DNA of 64,000 nucleotides from CAZBAF01 sp964490245. Lineage in GTDB: Bacteria > Patescibacteriota > Saccharimonadia > Saccharimonadales > JACDBH01. Each line of letters starts with the position of its first letter. Positions within the stretch are counted from its first letter, which is position 1. The notes beneath the pieces are model-generated. The model saw nothing but the letters and a program-made list of their open reading frames with translations, was not told where the DNA came from and made no database searches. The position numbers were made by a program, and so were the translations under genes. The stretch spans positions 4,749-68,748 of the forward strand of contig CAZBAF010000005.1 in assembly GCA_964490245.1 (NCBI GenBank). Direction: 5' to 3'. This document shows positions 7,308-16,168 of this stretch, piece by piece.

Positions 7308-8228
7308 ATGGCAAAGATATACGAGAAGGTATTCTTTGGTGACAGGTTGATCGGGCTAGATAACGCACAGCTTAGTGTGGCCAGTTCGGCGGTTTTGTAT
7401 GGACTGAGTGTTTATACGGTCTTTCCGCTTTCTATAACAGATGAGGGTGGTTTTGTAGCATTCCGGCTGGAGGATCACTTTAGGCGGCTGACTGATTCGG
7501 CAAAAATCATTGGCATTGATGACTTTGAGAAAAACTGGGATCTTACTAAGTTTACAGACGCTATCAAAAGGCTGGTGCTGGCAAACAAGCCGGAGGAGTC
7601 GGTTTTTGTGCGGGCAACGGTGCACGTTGATGATTTGGTGCCGGGGACCCGGTCGCGTGGCCTGCACACTTCGCTAAGTATTTTTTTGTATGAAGCGACA
7701 CCGATTTTGCCTAAAAATGGCGCACGGCTTAAGACCAGTGTGTGGCGGCGTATTCCGGACTACGCTATTCCGTCGCGCGCAAAAGTGAACGGGGCGTATG
7801 TGAACTCTGTGCTGGCTAAGCAGGATGCTATCGACAGCGGTTATGATGACTGTATTTTTCTTGACGCGCACGGTCATGTTTGCGAACTCAGTGCGGCCAA
7901 TATTTTTCTGGTGCGCGGCGGCGAGTTGATTACCCCTGATGCGACCAATGACCTGCTCGAGGGCATTACGCGGCGGACCGTTATTCAGCTGGCTAAAGAT
8001 GCAGGCATACCGGTAGTCGAACGTTCAGTTGATTTGACCGAGCTATACATAGCCGATGAGGTATTTGCCTGCGGTACATCGGCATATCTGACGCCGATTA
8101 CCGAGATTGATGCGCGCCATATCGGAAAAAACGGCCGCCCCGTTACCCAGAGGTTGCAGGCGCTTTATCAGGAAGTCCTGCAGGGCAGCAACGATCACTA
8201 TGCCCGCTGGTCAACCCGCGTGTCCTGA
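7308..8228 (+). CDS. ilvE: Branched-chain aminotransferase-like PLP enzyme (class IV)
   Basis: 306 residues from the ATG at 7308 with GGAAGGTG upstream, one base after the murF stop codon. Fold-type IV aminotransferase: the lysine in RAKVNGAYVNSVLAKQDA is the PLP Schiff-base residue, followed by GYDDCIFLDAHGHVCELSAANIFLV and the LLEGITRRTV and ACGTSAYLTPI phosphate-binding loops. These enzymes transfer amino groups between Leu/Ile/Val and 2-oxoglutarate; some close relatives act on D-alanine or aminodeoxychorismate. Given the cell-wall neighbours, a D-amino-acid role cannot be excluded. The 3' end overlaps ddl on the other strand by 31 bp. Confidence 0.85.
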   Translation: MAKIYEKVFFGDRLIGLDNAQLSVASSAVLYGLSVYTVFPLSITDEGGFVAFRLEDHFRRLTDSAKIIGIDDFEKNWDLTKFTDAIKRLVLANKPEESVFVRATVHVDDLVPGTRSRGLHTSLSIFLYEATPILPKNGARLKTSVWRRIPDYAIPSRAKVNGAYVNSVLAKQDAIDSGYDDCIFLDAHGHVCELSAANIFLVRGGELITPDATNDLLEGITRRTVIQLAKDAGIPVVERSVDLTELYIADEVFACGTSAYLTPITEIDARHIGKNGRPVTQRLQALYQEVLQGSNDHYARWSTRVS

Positions 8229-9139
8229 AGAGCAAAGCCGAGCAGGCCGTCTATCAGTTGCTCCATAGAGTAGCCTGCCTGTTTGGCCATGAGCGGAAGC
8301 AGGCTTGCATCTGTCAGGCCAGGTATGGTGTTTGTCTCTAGCACGTGCAGATCTTCGTTTTTATCGACAATCATGTCAGTGCGCGACATATGTCTGCAGC
8401 CGGTCAGGTTATGTATCTGTAATGCGACGTCCTGGGCCTTTCTCTGCACTTTTTCGCTGATATTACGGGGCGGGCATAGTTCGCGGGTGGAGCCGTTGTA
8501 TTTGTTTTCGTAATCAAACTCCTTGCCATCGGGCGGTATGATTTCGACGACGGGCAAAGCGATGTCGCCGAGGATACCGACAGTTATTTCGGCTCCTTCG
8601 ATAAGCGGTTCAAGCAACATGCCCGCAGGATATTGCTCCAGTAAGCTCATGGCGGCCTCTCTGTCGTTGTCGGTGGCGTTCCGGGCGATTAGGGTGTCAA
8701 GACTGCTGCCGCCCCGATTTGGTTTAAGTACGAACGGTTCTTTAAACTCAGGATGCATAATCTCGTCAGAAAAATCGTCAAAGACCTCGTGCACAATTGC
8801 GCCCCTACTGGCGGGCAGTCCGTTTGCAAGCAGAAGCTGTTTATAATTCCATTTGTTCCAGCACAGCCTGGAAGCTGCACTGCCGCTGCCCACAAAAGGA
8901 ATGCCTAGATCTTCGAGCTGGTGTTGCAGAGTACCATCCTCACCGCCCTCTCCGTGCAGGGCAAGAAACACTGCGTCAATACCATTTATATATGGTTGGA
9001 GGCTGAAGGCTTTATCTGGCGGATCGACTTCTGCGACTGTATGGCCCAGTTGTTCGAGGGCTCTATGAACCGCCTTACCGGAGCGAATGGAGATTTCGCG
9101 CTCGTTAGAATAACCACCGGCGACTAAAAGAATACGCAT
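8198..9139 (-). CDS. ddl: D-alanine-D-alanine ligase
   Basis: 313 residues, ATP-grasp fold. Seen are the N-terminal LVAGGYSNEREISIRSG motif, ALHGEGGEDGTLQ, the ATP-binding lid region KPNRGGSSLDT, the EITVGILG strand and the C-terminal metal-binding VLETNTIPGLTDASL segment. It makes the D-Ala-D-Ala dipeptide used by MurF. Transcribed towards ilvE, the two coding regions overlap by 31 bp. On its strand a TATACT box (9146-9151) lies six bases before the ATG, so the transcript is probably leaderless. Confidence 0.95.
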   Translation of the reverse strand: MRILLVAGGYSNEREISIRSGKAVHRALEQLGHTVAEVDPPDKAFSLQPYINGIDAVFLALHGEGGEDGTLQHQLEDLGIPFVGSGSAASRLCWNKWNYKQLLLANGLPASRGAIVHEVFDDFSDEIMHPEFKEPFVLKPNRGGSSLDTLIARNATDNDREAAMSLLEQYPAGMLLEPLIEGAEITVGILGDIALPVVEIIPPDGKEFDYENKYNGSTRELCPPRNISEKVQRKAQDVALQIHNLTGCRHMSRTDMIVDKNEDLHVLETNTIPGLTDASLLPLMAKQAGYSMEQLIDGLLGFALQDTRVDQRA

Positions 9140-9265
9140 AGGACAAGTATATCAGGAGCCTTGCTGCTTTTGCTGCAGCCGTACGGTCGAGGCAGGTTCA
9201 GGCAGGTGCAGTATTTAGCTTTTATGTCAGGGCGGTATATAATCTCATGCAAACCAGGAGGCAAG

Positions 9266-9919
9266 ATGGCTGCATATAATACTGATTTAAGCAAAGACCC
9301 GCAACTGGCTGAGGCGTACAGGCCGGGTTGTCATGATATCGATTTGGGCGGCGTAGTGACGATTCATCGTGCAGATCCCGAACTCTCCGCAATAGCTTAT
9401 ATCCTGGCCGGGAATAAAGATCAGTGGCTAAAACGTAAGGATTTCTTTGAACGCGATTATGTATCTTTGGTTGGTCAAGGGAGCGATAATGAGATTGTTG
9501 ATCGGCTGAAGGTTCGTTTCGGGATCGGCGCAGGTAAGCTGATCGAGCTGAGCGGGGGCATAGTCGAGTCGTCCGGTCAGCGCGCAAATAAGAAATATCT
9601 GCTACCGGGTGCCGTAGAGGTGACGCTTGTGCCTAACGACGTAGCCGGCTGGACAAGTGCCACGGTTCATATGCCCGAAAAGGTGCAAGAGCCGCCGCAG
9701 CAGGAAGCGCCAGACGTCGGTTTGCGATTACGGGTCAGAAACTTTGTCATTCGGGGAGAGGGAGGATTGGACGAACTTGCAGAGAGTATTCGCAATGGCG
9801 AAGGTGCAGAAGGTATTGCGCGATCAGGACTTCGGGAGGCTTTATGGGAGGACGGATACAGTCATAGCCCCTCAGCATTGGAGAGGTTTCAGGCAGTCGC
9901 TGCAATACTAAAGGGCTAG
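9266..9919 (+). CDS. Unknown soluble protein
   Basis: 217 residues from the ATG at 9266, chosen because AGGAGGC precedes it; upstream in-frame codons give a less likely N terminus. No signal peptide or membrane segment. The first 150 residues look like a mixed alpha/beta domain; a Pro/Gln/Glu-rich linker (about 148-160) separates a C-terminal helical part (165-217). I do not recognise a family. It stands alone between ddl and leuS. Confidence 0.6.
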   Translation: MAAYNTDLSKDPQLAEAYRPGCHDIDLGGVVTIHRADPELSAIAYILAGNKDQWLKRKDFFERDYVSLVGQGSDNEIVDRLKVRFGIGAGKLIELSGGIVESSGQRANKKYLLPGAVEVTLVPNDVAGWTSATVHMPEKVQEPPQQEAPDVGLRLRVRNFVIRGEGGLDELAESIRNGEGAEGIARSGLREALWEDGYSHSPSALERFQAVAAILKG

Positions 9920-9988
9920 ATGGTGCGGCAGCAGCTTTAGGAGCAGGCCGGTCAGGGGTGCCGGTGTTTATGGGCTCGACGGATGTGC

Positions 9989-9994
9989 TATAAT
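9989..9994 (+). promoter_or_regulatory. -10 box of leuS with a 110-base leader
   Basis: TATAAT preceded by TGC, with a weak TCGACG at -35. The leader to the leuS ATG at 10111 carries a small GCCC-GTTA-GGGC hairpin near 10038 and a pyrimidine-rich tract. No T-box specifier or consensus was found. Confidence 0.5.
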
Positions 9995-10110
9995 AATCTT
10001 ATGATTTTGCAAAAAGTGTGCAGTTTGCGTCTTCTCGCCCGTTAGGGCAGTTATTCTCTTTCTTTATACTTAGCGCTACACTTAACTAAAGTTTATATAA
10101 GGGTTTTTGC

Positions 10111-12543
10111 ATGCAACGATACAATCCAGTAGAAATCGAGCCGAAGTGGCAAAAAATTTGGGACGAACGGCAGACATACCGGGCTGACCTGAATAGCGCC
10201 AAGCCCAAATATATTGCCATGAGCATGTTTAATTACCCAAGCGGGGCAGGCATTCACATCGGCCACGCCATGAACTACACCATATCTGACGTTATGGCAC
10301 GGTATAAGCGTCAGCAGGGGTACGAAAGCTACCACCCGGTGGGTTGGGACGCCTTTGGTCTGCCGGCCGAGAATTATGCCATCAAAACCGGTGTCAGTCC
10401 GCAGGCCAGCATGGCCAAAATTATTCCGGATTACCATGTCCAGTACAAGGCGATGGGCTGGAGCAATGACTGGTCTAAAGAGATTTCGACGCACGAGCCG
10501 ATGTATTACAAGTGGACGCAGTGGATTTTTGCGCAGATGCATAAGCACGGTCTGGCTTATCAGGACGCGCGCATGCAGTGGTGGTGCGACAAGTGTCAGA
10601 CCGTGCTTGCCAATGAACAGGTTATAGACGGCAAATGCTGGCGTCATGATGGGCCTGATGACCCGATTGTCGAGAAAAAAGAGGTTAAACAGTGGTTCTT
10701 TAAGATAACCGAATATGCCGATGAACTGCTGGAAGCCACTGATGCGTTGGATTGGTCCGAGGTGGTCAAGACCGCGCAGAAGAACTGGATTGGCAAGAGC
10801 AAGGGTGCCGAGATTGATTTTGCCGTTGATGGCAGCGACGCAAACATCAAAGTCTTTACTACGCGGCCGGATACGCTGTTTGGGGCGACCTTTATGGTGC
10901 TGGCGCCGGAGCATGACTTGGTAGAAAAAATCACTACCGCTGAGCAAAAGGCAGCCGTTGACGCATATGTAAAAGAAGCCACCAAAAAGACAGAGGTAGA
11001 GCGCCAGGCTGCCAAAGAAAAAACCGGCGTCTTTACCGGCTCATACGCAATCAATCCAATCAACGGGGAAAAAATCCCGGTCTGGGTGGCTGATTATGTA
11101 CTAGCTGGCTATGGCACCGGCGCTATTATGGCCGTCCCGGCGCACGACGAGCGCGACAACGAGTTCGCCAAAAAGTTCGATTTGCCAATTATTGAGGTTG
11201 TAAAAACCGATGAAGACCCTACTAGTGAAGGAGTAATGGTCGGCTCGGGCGAGTATGATGGCATGAAAAGTTCTGATGCGCGGGAGAAGATAGTGGCGGA
11301 TCTTGCAGTGAAGGGTCTGGCGACCGCCAAAACTACCTTTAAGATCCGCGATTGGAGCGTCAGCCGACAGCGATATTGGGGTGCGCCAATCCCGATCATT
11401 AACTGTGAGAAGTGCGGTCCGGTATTGGTGCCGGACGATCAACTGCCGGTGGTGTTGCCAGAGCTCGAAGACTTTCAACCCAGCGGTGACGGCCGCAGCG
11501 CTTTGGCGCGGGCTACCGATTGGCTGGAGGTGGATTGCCCACAGTGCGGGGGACAAGCCGAGCGCGAGACCGACACGCTGGACACCTATATCTGCAGCAG
11601 CTGGTACTTTTTGCGCTACTTTGACCCAACCAACGAAGCAAAGATTTTTGACAGCGCCCGGGCCAACAAGTGGATGCCCATAGACTTTTACAACGGCGGT
11701 GACCATGCTACCGCGCATATGATTTACGCCCGGTTTGTCACCCGCTTTTTCCATAAACTGGGCCTGGTGGACGATCCCGAACCGTTTAAGCGGTTTTTGT
11801 TTAACGGCAAGGTGACGGCCAGCGACGGCCAGATGTTCAGCAAGAGCAAGGGCAACGGTGTTGATCCGTTGGATATTATTAATCAGGGGTACGGTGCCGA
11901 TGCGCTGCGGACTTACCTGATGTTTGCGGCGCCGCTTGATCTGTGGATCCGCTGGGATCCGCAGGGTGTGCCGGGGGCCTACCGGTTTATAAACCGGGTG
12001 TGGAATCTTGTTCAGGAGTACTTAAGCAGCCGACAACAAACGGCGGATGGAAAGCAGTCGGATGGTCCGCTGCGCGCTATGCATCCGGCGATTCGTAAGG
12101 TGACCGAGGATCTGGAAGACCAAAAGTACAATACCGCGATTGCCGCCATGATGAAGGCGACCAATGATCTCTACGAACTCAAAGCCAAAGATGGTTTTAC
12201 AGATAAAGACAGCTGGCAGTCTGCGCTCGAGAGTCTGGTGCAGCTGATTGCGCCGTTTGCGCCGCACGCGGCGGACGAGCTGTGGCAGCAACTGGGTCAC
12301 GAGGACAGTGTTCATATTGACCACTGGCCGGACTGGGAAGAAAAATATCTGGCACAGGATACCATCACTATCGCGGTGCAGGTAAATGGCAGGCTGCGCT
12401 CTACCCTGCAGCTGCCTGCGGATATTGAAGAAGCTGATGCTATTGAGGCCGCCAAGAACGACGAAAAAGTAAAAGCCCACCTCAGCGGTGAGCCCAAAAA
12501 GGCCATCTACGTACCCAAACGGCTGGTCAATCTAGTGGTCTAG
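10111..12543 (+). CDS. leuS: Leucyl-tRNA synthetase
   Basis: 810 residues, class Ia synthetase of normal bacterial length. The HIGH motif is at residues 49-52 (GIHIGHAMNY); the editing CP1 domain follows with TTRPDTLFGATFMVLAPEH and the YGTGAIMAVPAHDERD motif; MFSKSKGN at about 575-582 is the KMSKS loop; the anticodon-binding helical domain and the C-terminal tRNA-binding domain (VQVNGRLRSTLQLPA) are present. Two Cys pairs around residues 430-435 and 477-480 suggest zinc sites. It charges tRNA-Leu. Transcribed alone from the promoter at 9989. Confidence 0.97.
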   Translation: MQRYNPVEIEPKWQKIWDERQTYRADLNSAKPKYIAMSMFNYPSGAGIHIGHAMNYTISDVMARYKRQQGYESYHPVGWDAFGLPAENYAIKTGVSPQASMAKIIPDYHVQYKAMGWSNDWSKEISTHEPMYYKWTQWIFAQMHKHGLAYQDARMQWWCDKCQTVLANEQVIDGKCWRHDGPDDPIVEKKEVKQWFFKITEYADELLEATDALDWSEVVKTAQKNWIGKSKGAEIDFAVDGSDANIKVFTTRPDTLFGATFMVLAPEHDLVEKITTAEQKAAVDAYVKEATKKTEVERQAAKEKTGVFTGSYAINPINGEKIPVWVADYVLAGYGTGAIMAVPAHDERDNEFAKKFDLPIIEVVKTDEDPTSEGVMVGSGEYDGMKSSDAREKIVADLAVKGLATAKTTFKIRDWSVSRQRYWGAPIPIINCEKCGPVLVPDDQLPVVLPELEDFQPSGDGRSALARATDWLEVDCPQCGGQAERETDTLDTYICSSWYFLRYFDPTNEAKIFDSARANKWMPIDFYNGGDHATAHMIYARFVTRFFHKLGLVDDPEPFKRFLFNGKVTASDGQMFSKSKGNGVDPLDIINQGYGADALRTYLMFAAPLDLWIRWDPQGVPGAYRFINRVWNLVQEYLSSRQQTADGKQSDGPLRAMHPAIRKVTEDLEDQKYNTAIAAMMKATNDLYELKAKDGFTDKDSWQSALESLVQLIAPFAPHAADELWQQLGHEDSVHIDHWPDWEEKYLAQDTITIAVQVNGRLRSTLQLPADIEEADAIEAAKNDEKVKAHLSGEPKKAIYVPKRLVNLVV

Positions 12544-12900
12544 CAGTCTTTTGGGTAGCTGGCACGTACGGCAGGTGCGGGTTTTTAGCTGGCGGGCGGC
12601 AGCTCGGGATCTGTCTCGTCCGATATGGCGGGTTGTTGTTCCGTGCGGGCGGGATCTGCATTGCCTGCCGGCAGGATAGTGACATGGCCAAGCTGTCGGA
12701 AGGTGTTGTCCTCGGGCTGATGGCTGGGTTCTTTTCCGGGCCGGTGTAGGCTTTGCTGCAGCAGCGGGTCAATGGGCGCTTTGTTGCCCGTAGATGATCG
12801 TGATGTTTCTATGCAGTTGTTATATACCTAAATATCTGTTTTTGCAAGCACACAGCTGCCCGGGTATGATATAGAGATTGAAACAGAGAAGAAAATACGC
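12544..12900. other. 357-base gap between leuS and rpmF
   Basis: No convincing gene. The GC-rich left two thirds holds a palindrome CCTGCCGGCAGG near 12663 and an open minus-strand frame (about 12831 to the stop at 12585) with ordinary-looking codon use but no ATG, GTG or TTG start; its product would be Pro/Gln/Glu-rich. It could be a decayed gene tail. The right part (12800-12900) is AT-rich and carries the rpmF promoter. Confidence 0.4.
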
Positions 12901-12906
12901 TATAAT
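12901..12906 (+). promoter_or_regulatory. -10 box of the rpmF-nusB region
   Basis: TATAAT, 38 bases before the rpmF ATG, with AAGGAG as ribosome binding site at 12926-12931. A further TATACT at 13115-13120 sits between rpmF and nusB. Confidence 0.55.
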
Positions 12907-12943
12907 ACTCTAAAAGAAATAATTTAAGGAGTAATGTTTACTC

Positions 12944-13111
12944 ATGGGTAAGCCCAAGAAGAGGACTTCACATCGCAAGACCGGCCTGCGCCGGAGCCAC
13001 CTGGTGGTCAAACTTGCCCGCAGCGTCAACGCAAAGTCGCCGGTCAAGGCCTTTACCACCGTACGCGAGTCCGGCCGCAGCAAATCCGCTGCTGACACAG
13101 CTGTCAAATAA
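12944..13111 (+). CDS. rpmF: Ribosomal protein bL32
   Basis: 55 residues. MGKPKKRTSHRKTGLRRSH matches the bL32 signature (PKxRTSxxRxxxRRSH), then a basic tail ending in TAA at 13109-13111. The usual Cys zinc ribbon of some L32 proteins is absent, as in the C-minus form. AAGGAG lies 12 bases upstream. The product is a large-subunit protein near the peptidyl transferase region. The gene sits 55 bases before nusB. Confidence 0.85.
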   Translation: MGKPKKRTSHRKTGLRRSHLVVKLARSVNAKSPVKAFTTVRESGRSKSAADTAVK

Positions 13112-13166
13112 GGTATACTTGTAACGACAAGGTACTATTTAGCGGAAAGTTTAACAAACCAATACT

Positions 13167-13646
13167 ATGGCTTCAAACCGACACTTAGGACGTATCGTTG
13201 CACTGCAGACGCTGTACGAGCAGGATTTTCGTCATGAAGCCGGTGACGCCAGCTTTGAGCTGCCGGAGGTACTGTCCCGAAATGTTTCGCGCTACCGCGA
13301 GACCATCGAGGACACGGAATTTATCGAACAGCTGGTGCGTGGCGTCAGCCAGCGTGCCGGCGAGTTGGATGCCGTCATCCAGCCGCTTGCGCCCGAGTGG
13401 CCGATCTCCCAGATCGCCCGTATGGACCGCGTCGTACTGCGTATTGGTGCGTATGAACTGTTGCATGCCAAGGATGTGCCGCCTAAAGTGGTCATCAACG
13501 AAGCAGTAGAACTTGCCAAAGCCTTTGGCGGCGACAACAGCTCCAAGTTTGTAAACGGTGTGCTGGGTTCGCTGCTTAGGCAAAAAGAAGGCGTAGCCGA
13601 CGAAAAGCCCCAGCCGGACAAAGACAAGGCCGACGCTGCACTTTAG
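13167..13646 (+). CDS. nusB: Transcription antitermination factor NusB
   Basis: 159 residues. HLGRIVALQTLYEQDF at the N terminus, then the helical NusB core with WPISQIARMDRVVLRIGAYELL and PPKVVINEAVELAKAFGGDNSSKFVNGVLG, the RNA/S10-binding face of the family. NusB with S10 binds boxA of rRNA operons and helps antitermination. A short charged C-terminal tail follows. Located between rpmF and a NUDIX gene in a ribosome-related cluster. Confidence 0.95.
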   Translation: MASNRHLGRIVALQTLYEQDFRHEAGDASFELPEVLSRNVSRYRETIEDTEFIEQLVRGVSQRAGELDAVIQPLAPEWPISQIARMDRVVLRIGAYELLHAKDVPPKVVINEAVELAKAFGGDNSSKFVNGVLGSLLRQKEGVADEKPQPDKDKADAAL

Positions 13647-13683
13647 CTAACTAAGATTAACCTAACTAAGAATTTCAACTTTT

Positions 13684-14268
13684 GTGAGCTCTGCACAACC
13701 TCAATCAAGCCCGAATCCAGGCAAGCCCGAACGGCACAGCAAGCGTGCCAGGATTAAGAATATGATGAAGCGGCCAACTGCCCCGATCAAGGGGTTTAAG
13801 ACCTTTATTAACCGTCACCGCCCGGCTATCTCAGAGGTTCTGCGTGAGCCGACTGCCGGCGGTATTGTGTTTCGCCGTTCCAAAAACGGCAAGGATATCG
13901 AATTCCTGCTGATTCAGGATGCCAAAGGACGATGGACCATCCCGAAGGGGCATATCGAAGAGGGCGAAGAATCCAAAAAAACCGCCGAACGCGAAATCCG
14001 CGAAGAAACCGGCCTGCAGGAGATGGAAATCCTCCAGTGGCTGGGCAAAATCAACTTCCGCTACCGCCGCCAGACCAGTCTGGTGCTGATGACAACCGAG
14101 ATTTTTCTGGTGCGGGCGCTGGGCGACAGTGACAAGCTGCAGCCCGAGGAGTGGATGAACGGCTGCGAATGGCTTAAGAGTGCCGACGCGCTGGACAAAA
14201 TCGAATACGAAGACATCGGCAAGCTTATGCTGGTGGCGCTAAATAAAATACGAAAGGGAAATCTTTAA
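13684..14268 (+). CDS. NUDIX hydrolase
   Basis: 194 residues from the GTG at 13684; an ATG at 13762 is an alternative start that would remove a basic, probably disordered N terminus. The Nudix box GHIEEGEESKKTAEREIREETGL is complete, with the catalytic REIREE glutamates. Preceding strand LLIQDAKGRWTIPKG is typical of the diadenosine-polyphosphate/MutT-like subgroup. It hydrolyses a nucleoside diphosphate linked to some other group; the substrate cannot be told. Six bases separate it from rnc, suggesting one transcript. Confidence 0.88.
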   Translation: MSSAQPQSSPNPGKPERHSKRARIKNMMKRPTAPIKGFKTFINRHRPAISEVLREPTAGGIVFRRSKNGKDIEFLLIQDAKGRWTIPKGHIEEGEESKKTAEREIREETGLQEMEILQWLGKINFRYRRQTSLVLMTTEIFLVRALGDSDKLQPEEWMNGCEWLKSADALDKIEYEDIGKLMLVALNKIRKGNL

Positions 14269-14274
14269 AAATTT

Positions 14275-14976
14275 ATGGATGTGGCTGCCTATCAGACATT
14301 TGCTAAGGATAAGCTTGGCTTTGAATTTAACGATACCGAACTGCTGATTACTGCCCTGACGCACCGCTCATACCTCAACGAACACCGCAGCACGGTGAAG
14401 GAGCACAACGAGCGGCTGGAGTTTTTGGGTGATGCGGTGCTGGAGCTGGTCGTTACCGAATATCTTTATAATAACTATGCCGAGCCCGAGGGGATACTGA
14501 CCAACTGGCGCAGCGCTTTGGTGCGTACCGAGAGCATCAGTGCGGCTGCCAGCGCCCTGGGCCTTGAGCCGTTGCTGCGTCTGAGCCGGGGCGAAAAGCG
14601 CGGCACCGAGCGCGCCCGGGCGCAGATTTTGGCCAACAGTTTTGAAGCCGTCGTTGGCGCCCTGTACCTGGATAAGGGATATGATGCCGCCAAGCAGCTT
14701 ATCGAGCGTATTATCCTGAGCACCTTTGCCAAAATACTCGAGACCGGTTCGTGGCTGGATCCCAAGTCGCGCCTGCAGGAACTGGCACAGAGCCAGCTGG
14801 GCTTTACGCCTTCGTACAAGGTTATGGACGAGGCCGGTCCGGATCATGACAAAACCTTTACCGTCGGCGTGTATGTAGACAGTCAATTGTTCGGTAAGGG
14901 GACGGGGCCGTCCAAGCAGGCTGCCCAGCAGGCCGCCGCCGAGAAGGCACTGGTCAAACTGGCCGCCACGGCATAG
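14275..14976 (+). CDS. rnc: Ribonuclease III
   Basis: 233 residues. The signature HNERLEFLGDAVLELVVTEYLY holds the acidic catalytic cluster; a second acidic set lies around NSFEAVVGALYLDKGYDAA. The double-stranded RNA-binding domain occupies about residues 160-230 (DPKSRLQELAQSQLGFTPSYKV ... GTGPSKQAAQQAAAEKAL). It processes rRNA precursors and cuts structured RNAs. The start codon is six bases after the NUDIX gene. Confidence 0.97.
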   Translation: MDVAAYQTFAKDKLGFEFNDTELLITALTHRSYLNEHRSTVKEHNERLEFLGDAVLELVVTEYLYNNYAEPEGILTNWRSALVRTESISAAASALGLEPLLRLSRGEKRGTERARAQILANSFEAVVGALYLDKGYDAAKQLIERIILSTFAKILETGSWLDPKSRLQELAQSQLGFTPSYKVMDEAGPDHDKTFTVGVYVDSQLFGKGTGPSKQAAQQAAAEKALVKLAATA

Positions 14977-15239
14977 TCAATCCCTACCGCCGATAGCGGG
15001 TTGTTCGGTATAAAAATAACCGCCCTTTTTATGTAAAAAAGAGCGGCCGGGGTTTGCTGTTATTTAAGACCCTATCTTCTCATTGTAGCACACTTTGTAT
15101 GGTTTGTCAAGAGGGGCATATCACCTCTGTAAACGCCCGATTTGCCAGGGGCTGTGCATAAGTCAAATGAATTTGCCTGCACTATCAAGATCGGTGCGTG
15201 TACTATTACGCGTAATAGTCAAAGAATAAAAACGCCAAA
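14977..15239. promoter_or_regulatory. Gap with hairpin terminator and a strong minus-strand promoter
   Basis: CCGCCCTTTTT/AAAAAGAGCGG around 15019-15049 forms a terminator-like hairpin after rnc, enclosed by AAATAAC/GTTATTT. On the minus strand a near-consensus promoter is present: TTGACA (15110-15105), 17-base spacer, TACAAT (15087-15082). It would transcribe a short RNA running back through the hairpin towards rnc; no minus-strand gene lies there. The first bases transcribed, GAGAAGATAGGG, also follow the -10 box at 46941. A small RNA is possible. Confidence 0.5.
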
Positions 15240-15875
15240 ATGGCCAGCAAAAAACAAAAATCCAAGATAGCCGCCGCGTCCGCCCTGACTGCCGTGGTGG
15301 TGTGCTGTATTAATATGGCCGGCGCGCTGGTTGCCTATAATCTCTTGTTACCTAAAGACCGCGGCGTACAGCAGGCACCGCTTATTTCAAATGAGGCGGC
15401 ACCGGTGGCCGCCCTGCCGACGCCCGATGCGCCCCAGCCGGCTGCGGCCGGCCCGACCCCGTCATCCGGTGTAGTCTCAAGTCAGCCGCTCAGGCTGCCG
15501 GACGAGCCGCTTAAGGTGGGCCAGACACCGCGCCCGACTGCCGTGGTGACCGACAGTAGCGGCCGGCAGGTATATCGCTGGTGCAGCGGCTTCAACCCCG
15601 ACCTGGAGGACGGTGTCTGCCAGGCCATCATGAGCCTGGCCGCCAATCTGACTGAAAGCAATCCGCACCTGGGCAAAAAGGCCCGCGAATCGCTGTCGCT
15701 GCTGCCCCGTGACGCTTCGTTCGTTATGGACGAAGGCAGCTGGTTGGCGAGCTCGCCAAATGCCGGGTCGATGATGGTGACCGCCCGAACCAAAGACTAT
15801 GGTGATGTCCGGCTGAAGATTTTTATGGAAAAGCAAAATAACATTTGGGTACTGAGCGATGGCCAACTTGCATAA
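15240..15875 (+). CDS. Membrane-anchored exported protein, unknown
   Basis: 211 residues. A basic N terminus (KKQKSK) and one membrane helix at about 12-34 act as an uncleaved anchor; a Pro/Ala-rich linker (50-90) leads to an outer domain of about 110 residues with two cysteines (WCSGFNP and GVCQAI) that could form a disulfide. First of three co-oriented envelope genes; it overlaps the next one by 17 bases. Confidence 0.65.
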   Translation: MASKKQKSKIAAASALTAVVVCCINMAGALVAYNLLLPKDRGVQQAPLISNEAAPVAALPTPDAPQPAAAGPTPSSGVVSSQPLRLPDEPLKVGQTPRPTAVVTDSSGRQVYRWCSGFNPDLEDGVCQAIMSLAANLTESNPHLGKKARESLSLLPRDASFVMDEGSWLASSPNAGSMMVTARTKDYGDVRLKIFMEKQNNIWVLSDGQLA

Positions 15876-16155
15876 AACCAGAACGCACCGGCGCGCGCAT
15901 AAATTATGGAAGTTCTGCAGCGCCTATTACGCGGTGTCGGTCGTGGCGACTATTCTGTTTGTAGTGTACGCGTATAAGGATATTCTATCGCTGCGGTTCA
16001 GGTCGGAGTTTTTTAGCGGGACGTATGATCACTCTGACGAGCTGGGCCGGCTGCCGCTACTGGGTATTTCGGTGGCGGTGCTGATTGGATTGACGCTGCT
16101 GACCCAGGCCGGGCTGGTGTTTACGCGCATGGCAATAAGATTATTTAAGGTATAA
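15859..16155 (+). CDS. Small two-helix membrane protein
   Basis: 98 residues: a basic start, membrane helices at about 22-42 and 68-90, and a short charged loop between them (FRSEFFSGTYDHSDELGR). No known family. The start overlaps the end of the preceding gene by 17 bases and the next gene starts 13 bases after its stop, so the three are probably one transcript. Confidence 0.6.
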   Translation: MANLHKTRTHRRAHKLWKFCSAYYAVSVVATILFVVYAYKDILSLRFRSEFFSGTYDHSDELGRLPLLGISVAVLIGLTLLTQAGLVFTRMAIRLFKV

Positions 16156-16168
16156 AAGGGGTAAAAGA

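Noticed and set aside
10093..10947. Long minus-strand open frame opposite leuS (and a similar one opposite htpX at 1529-2233)
   Set aside because: Both lie fully antisense to well-identified genes and have protein compositions rich in His, Arg and Leu typical of shadow frames.
12585..12831. Minus-strand gene in the leuS-rpmF gap
   Set aside because: The frame has coding-like codons but no ATG, GTG or TTG start, and the product is low-complexity. Possibly a decayed tail, not a gene.
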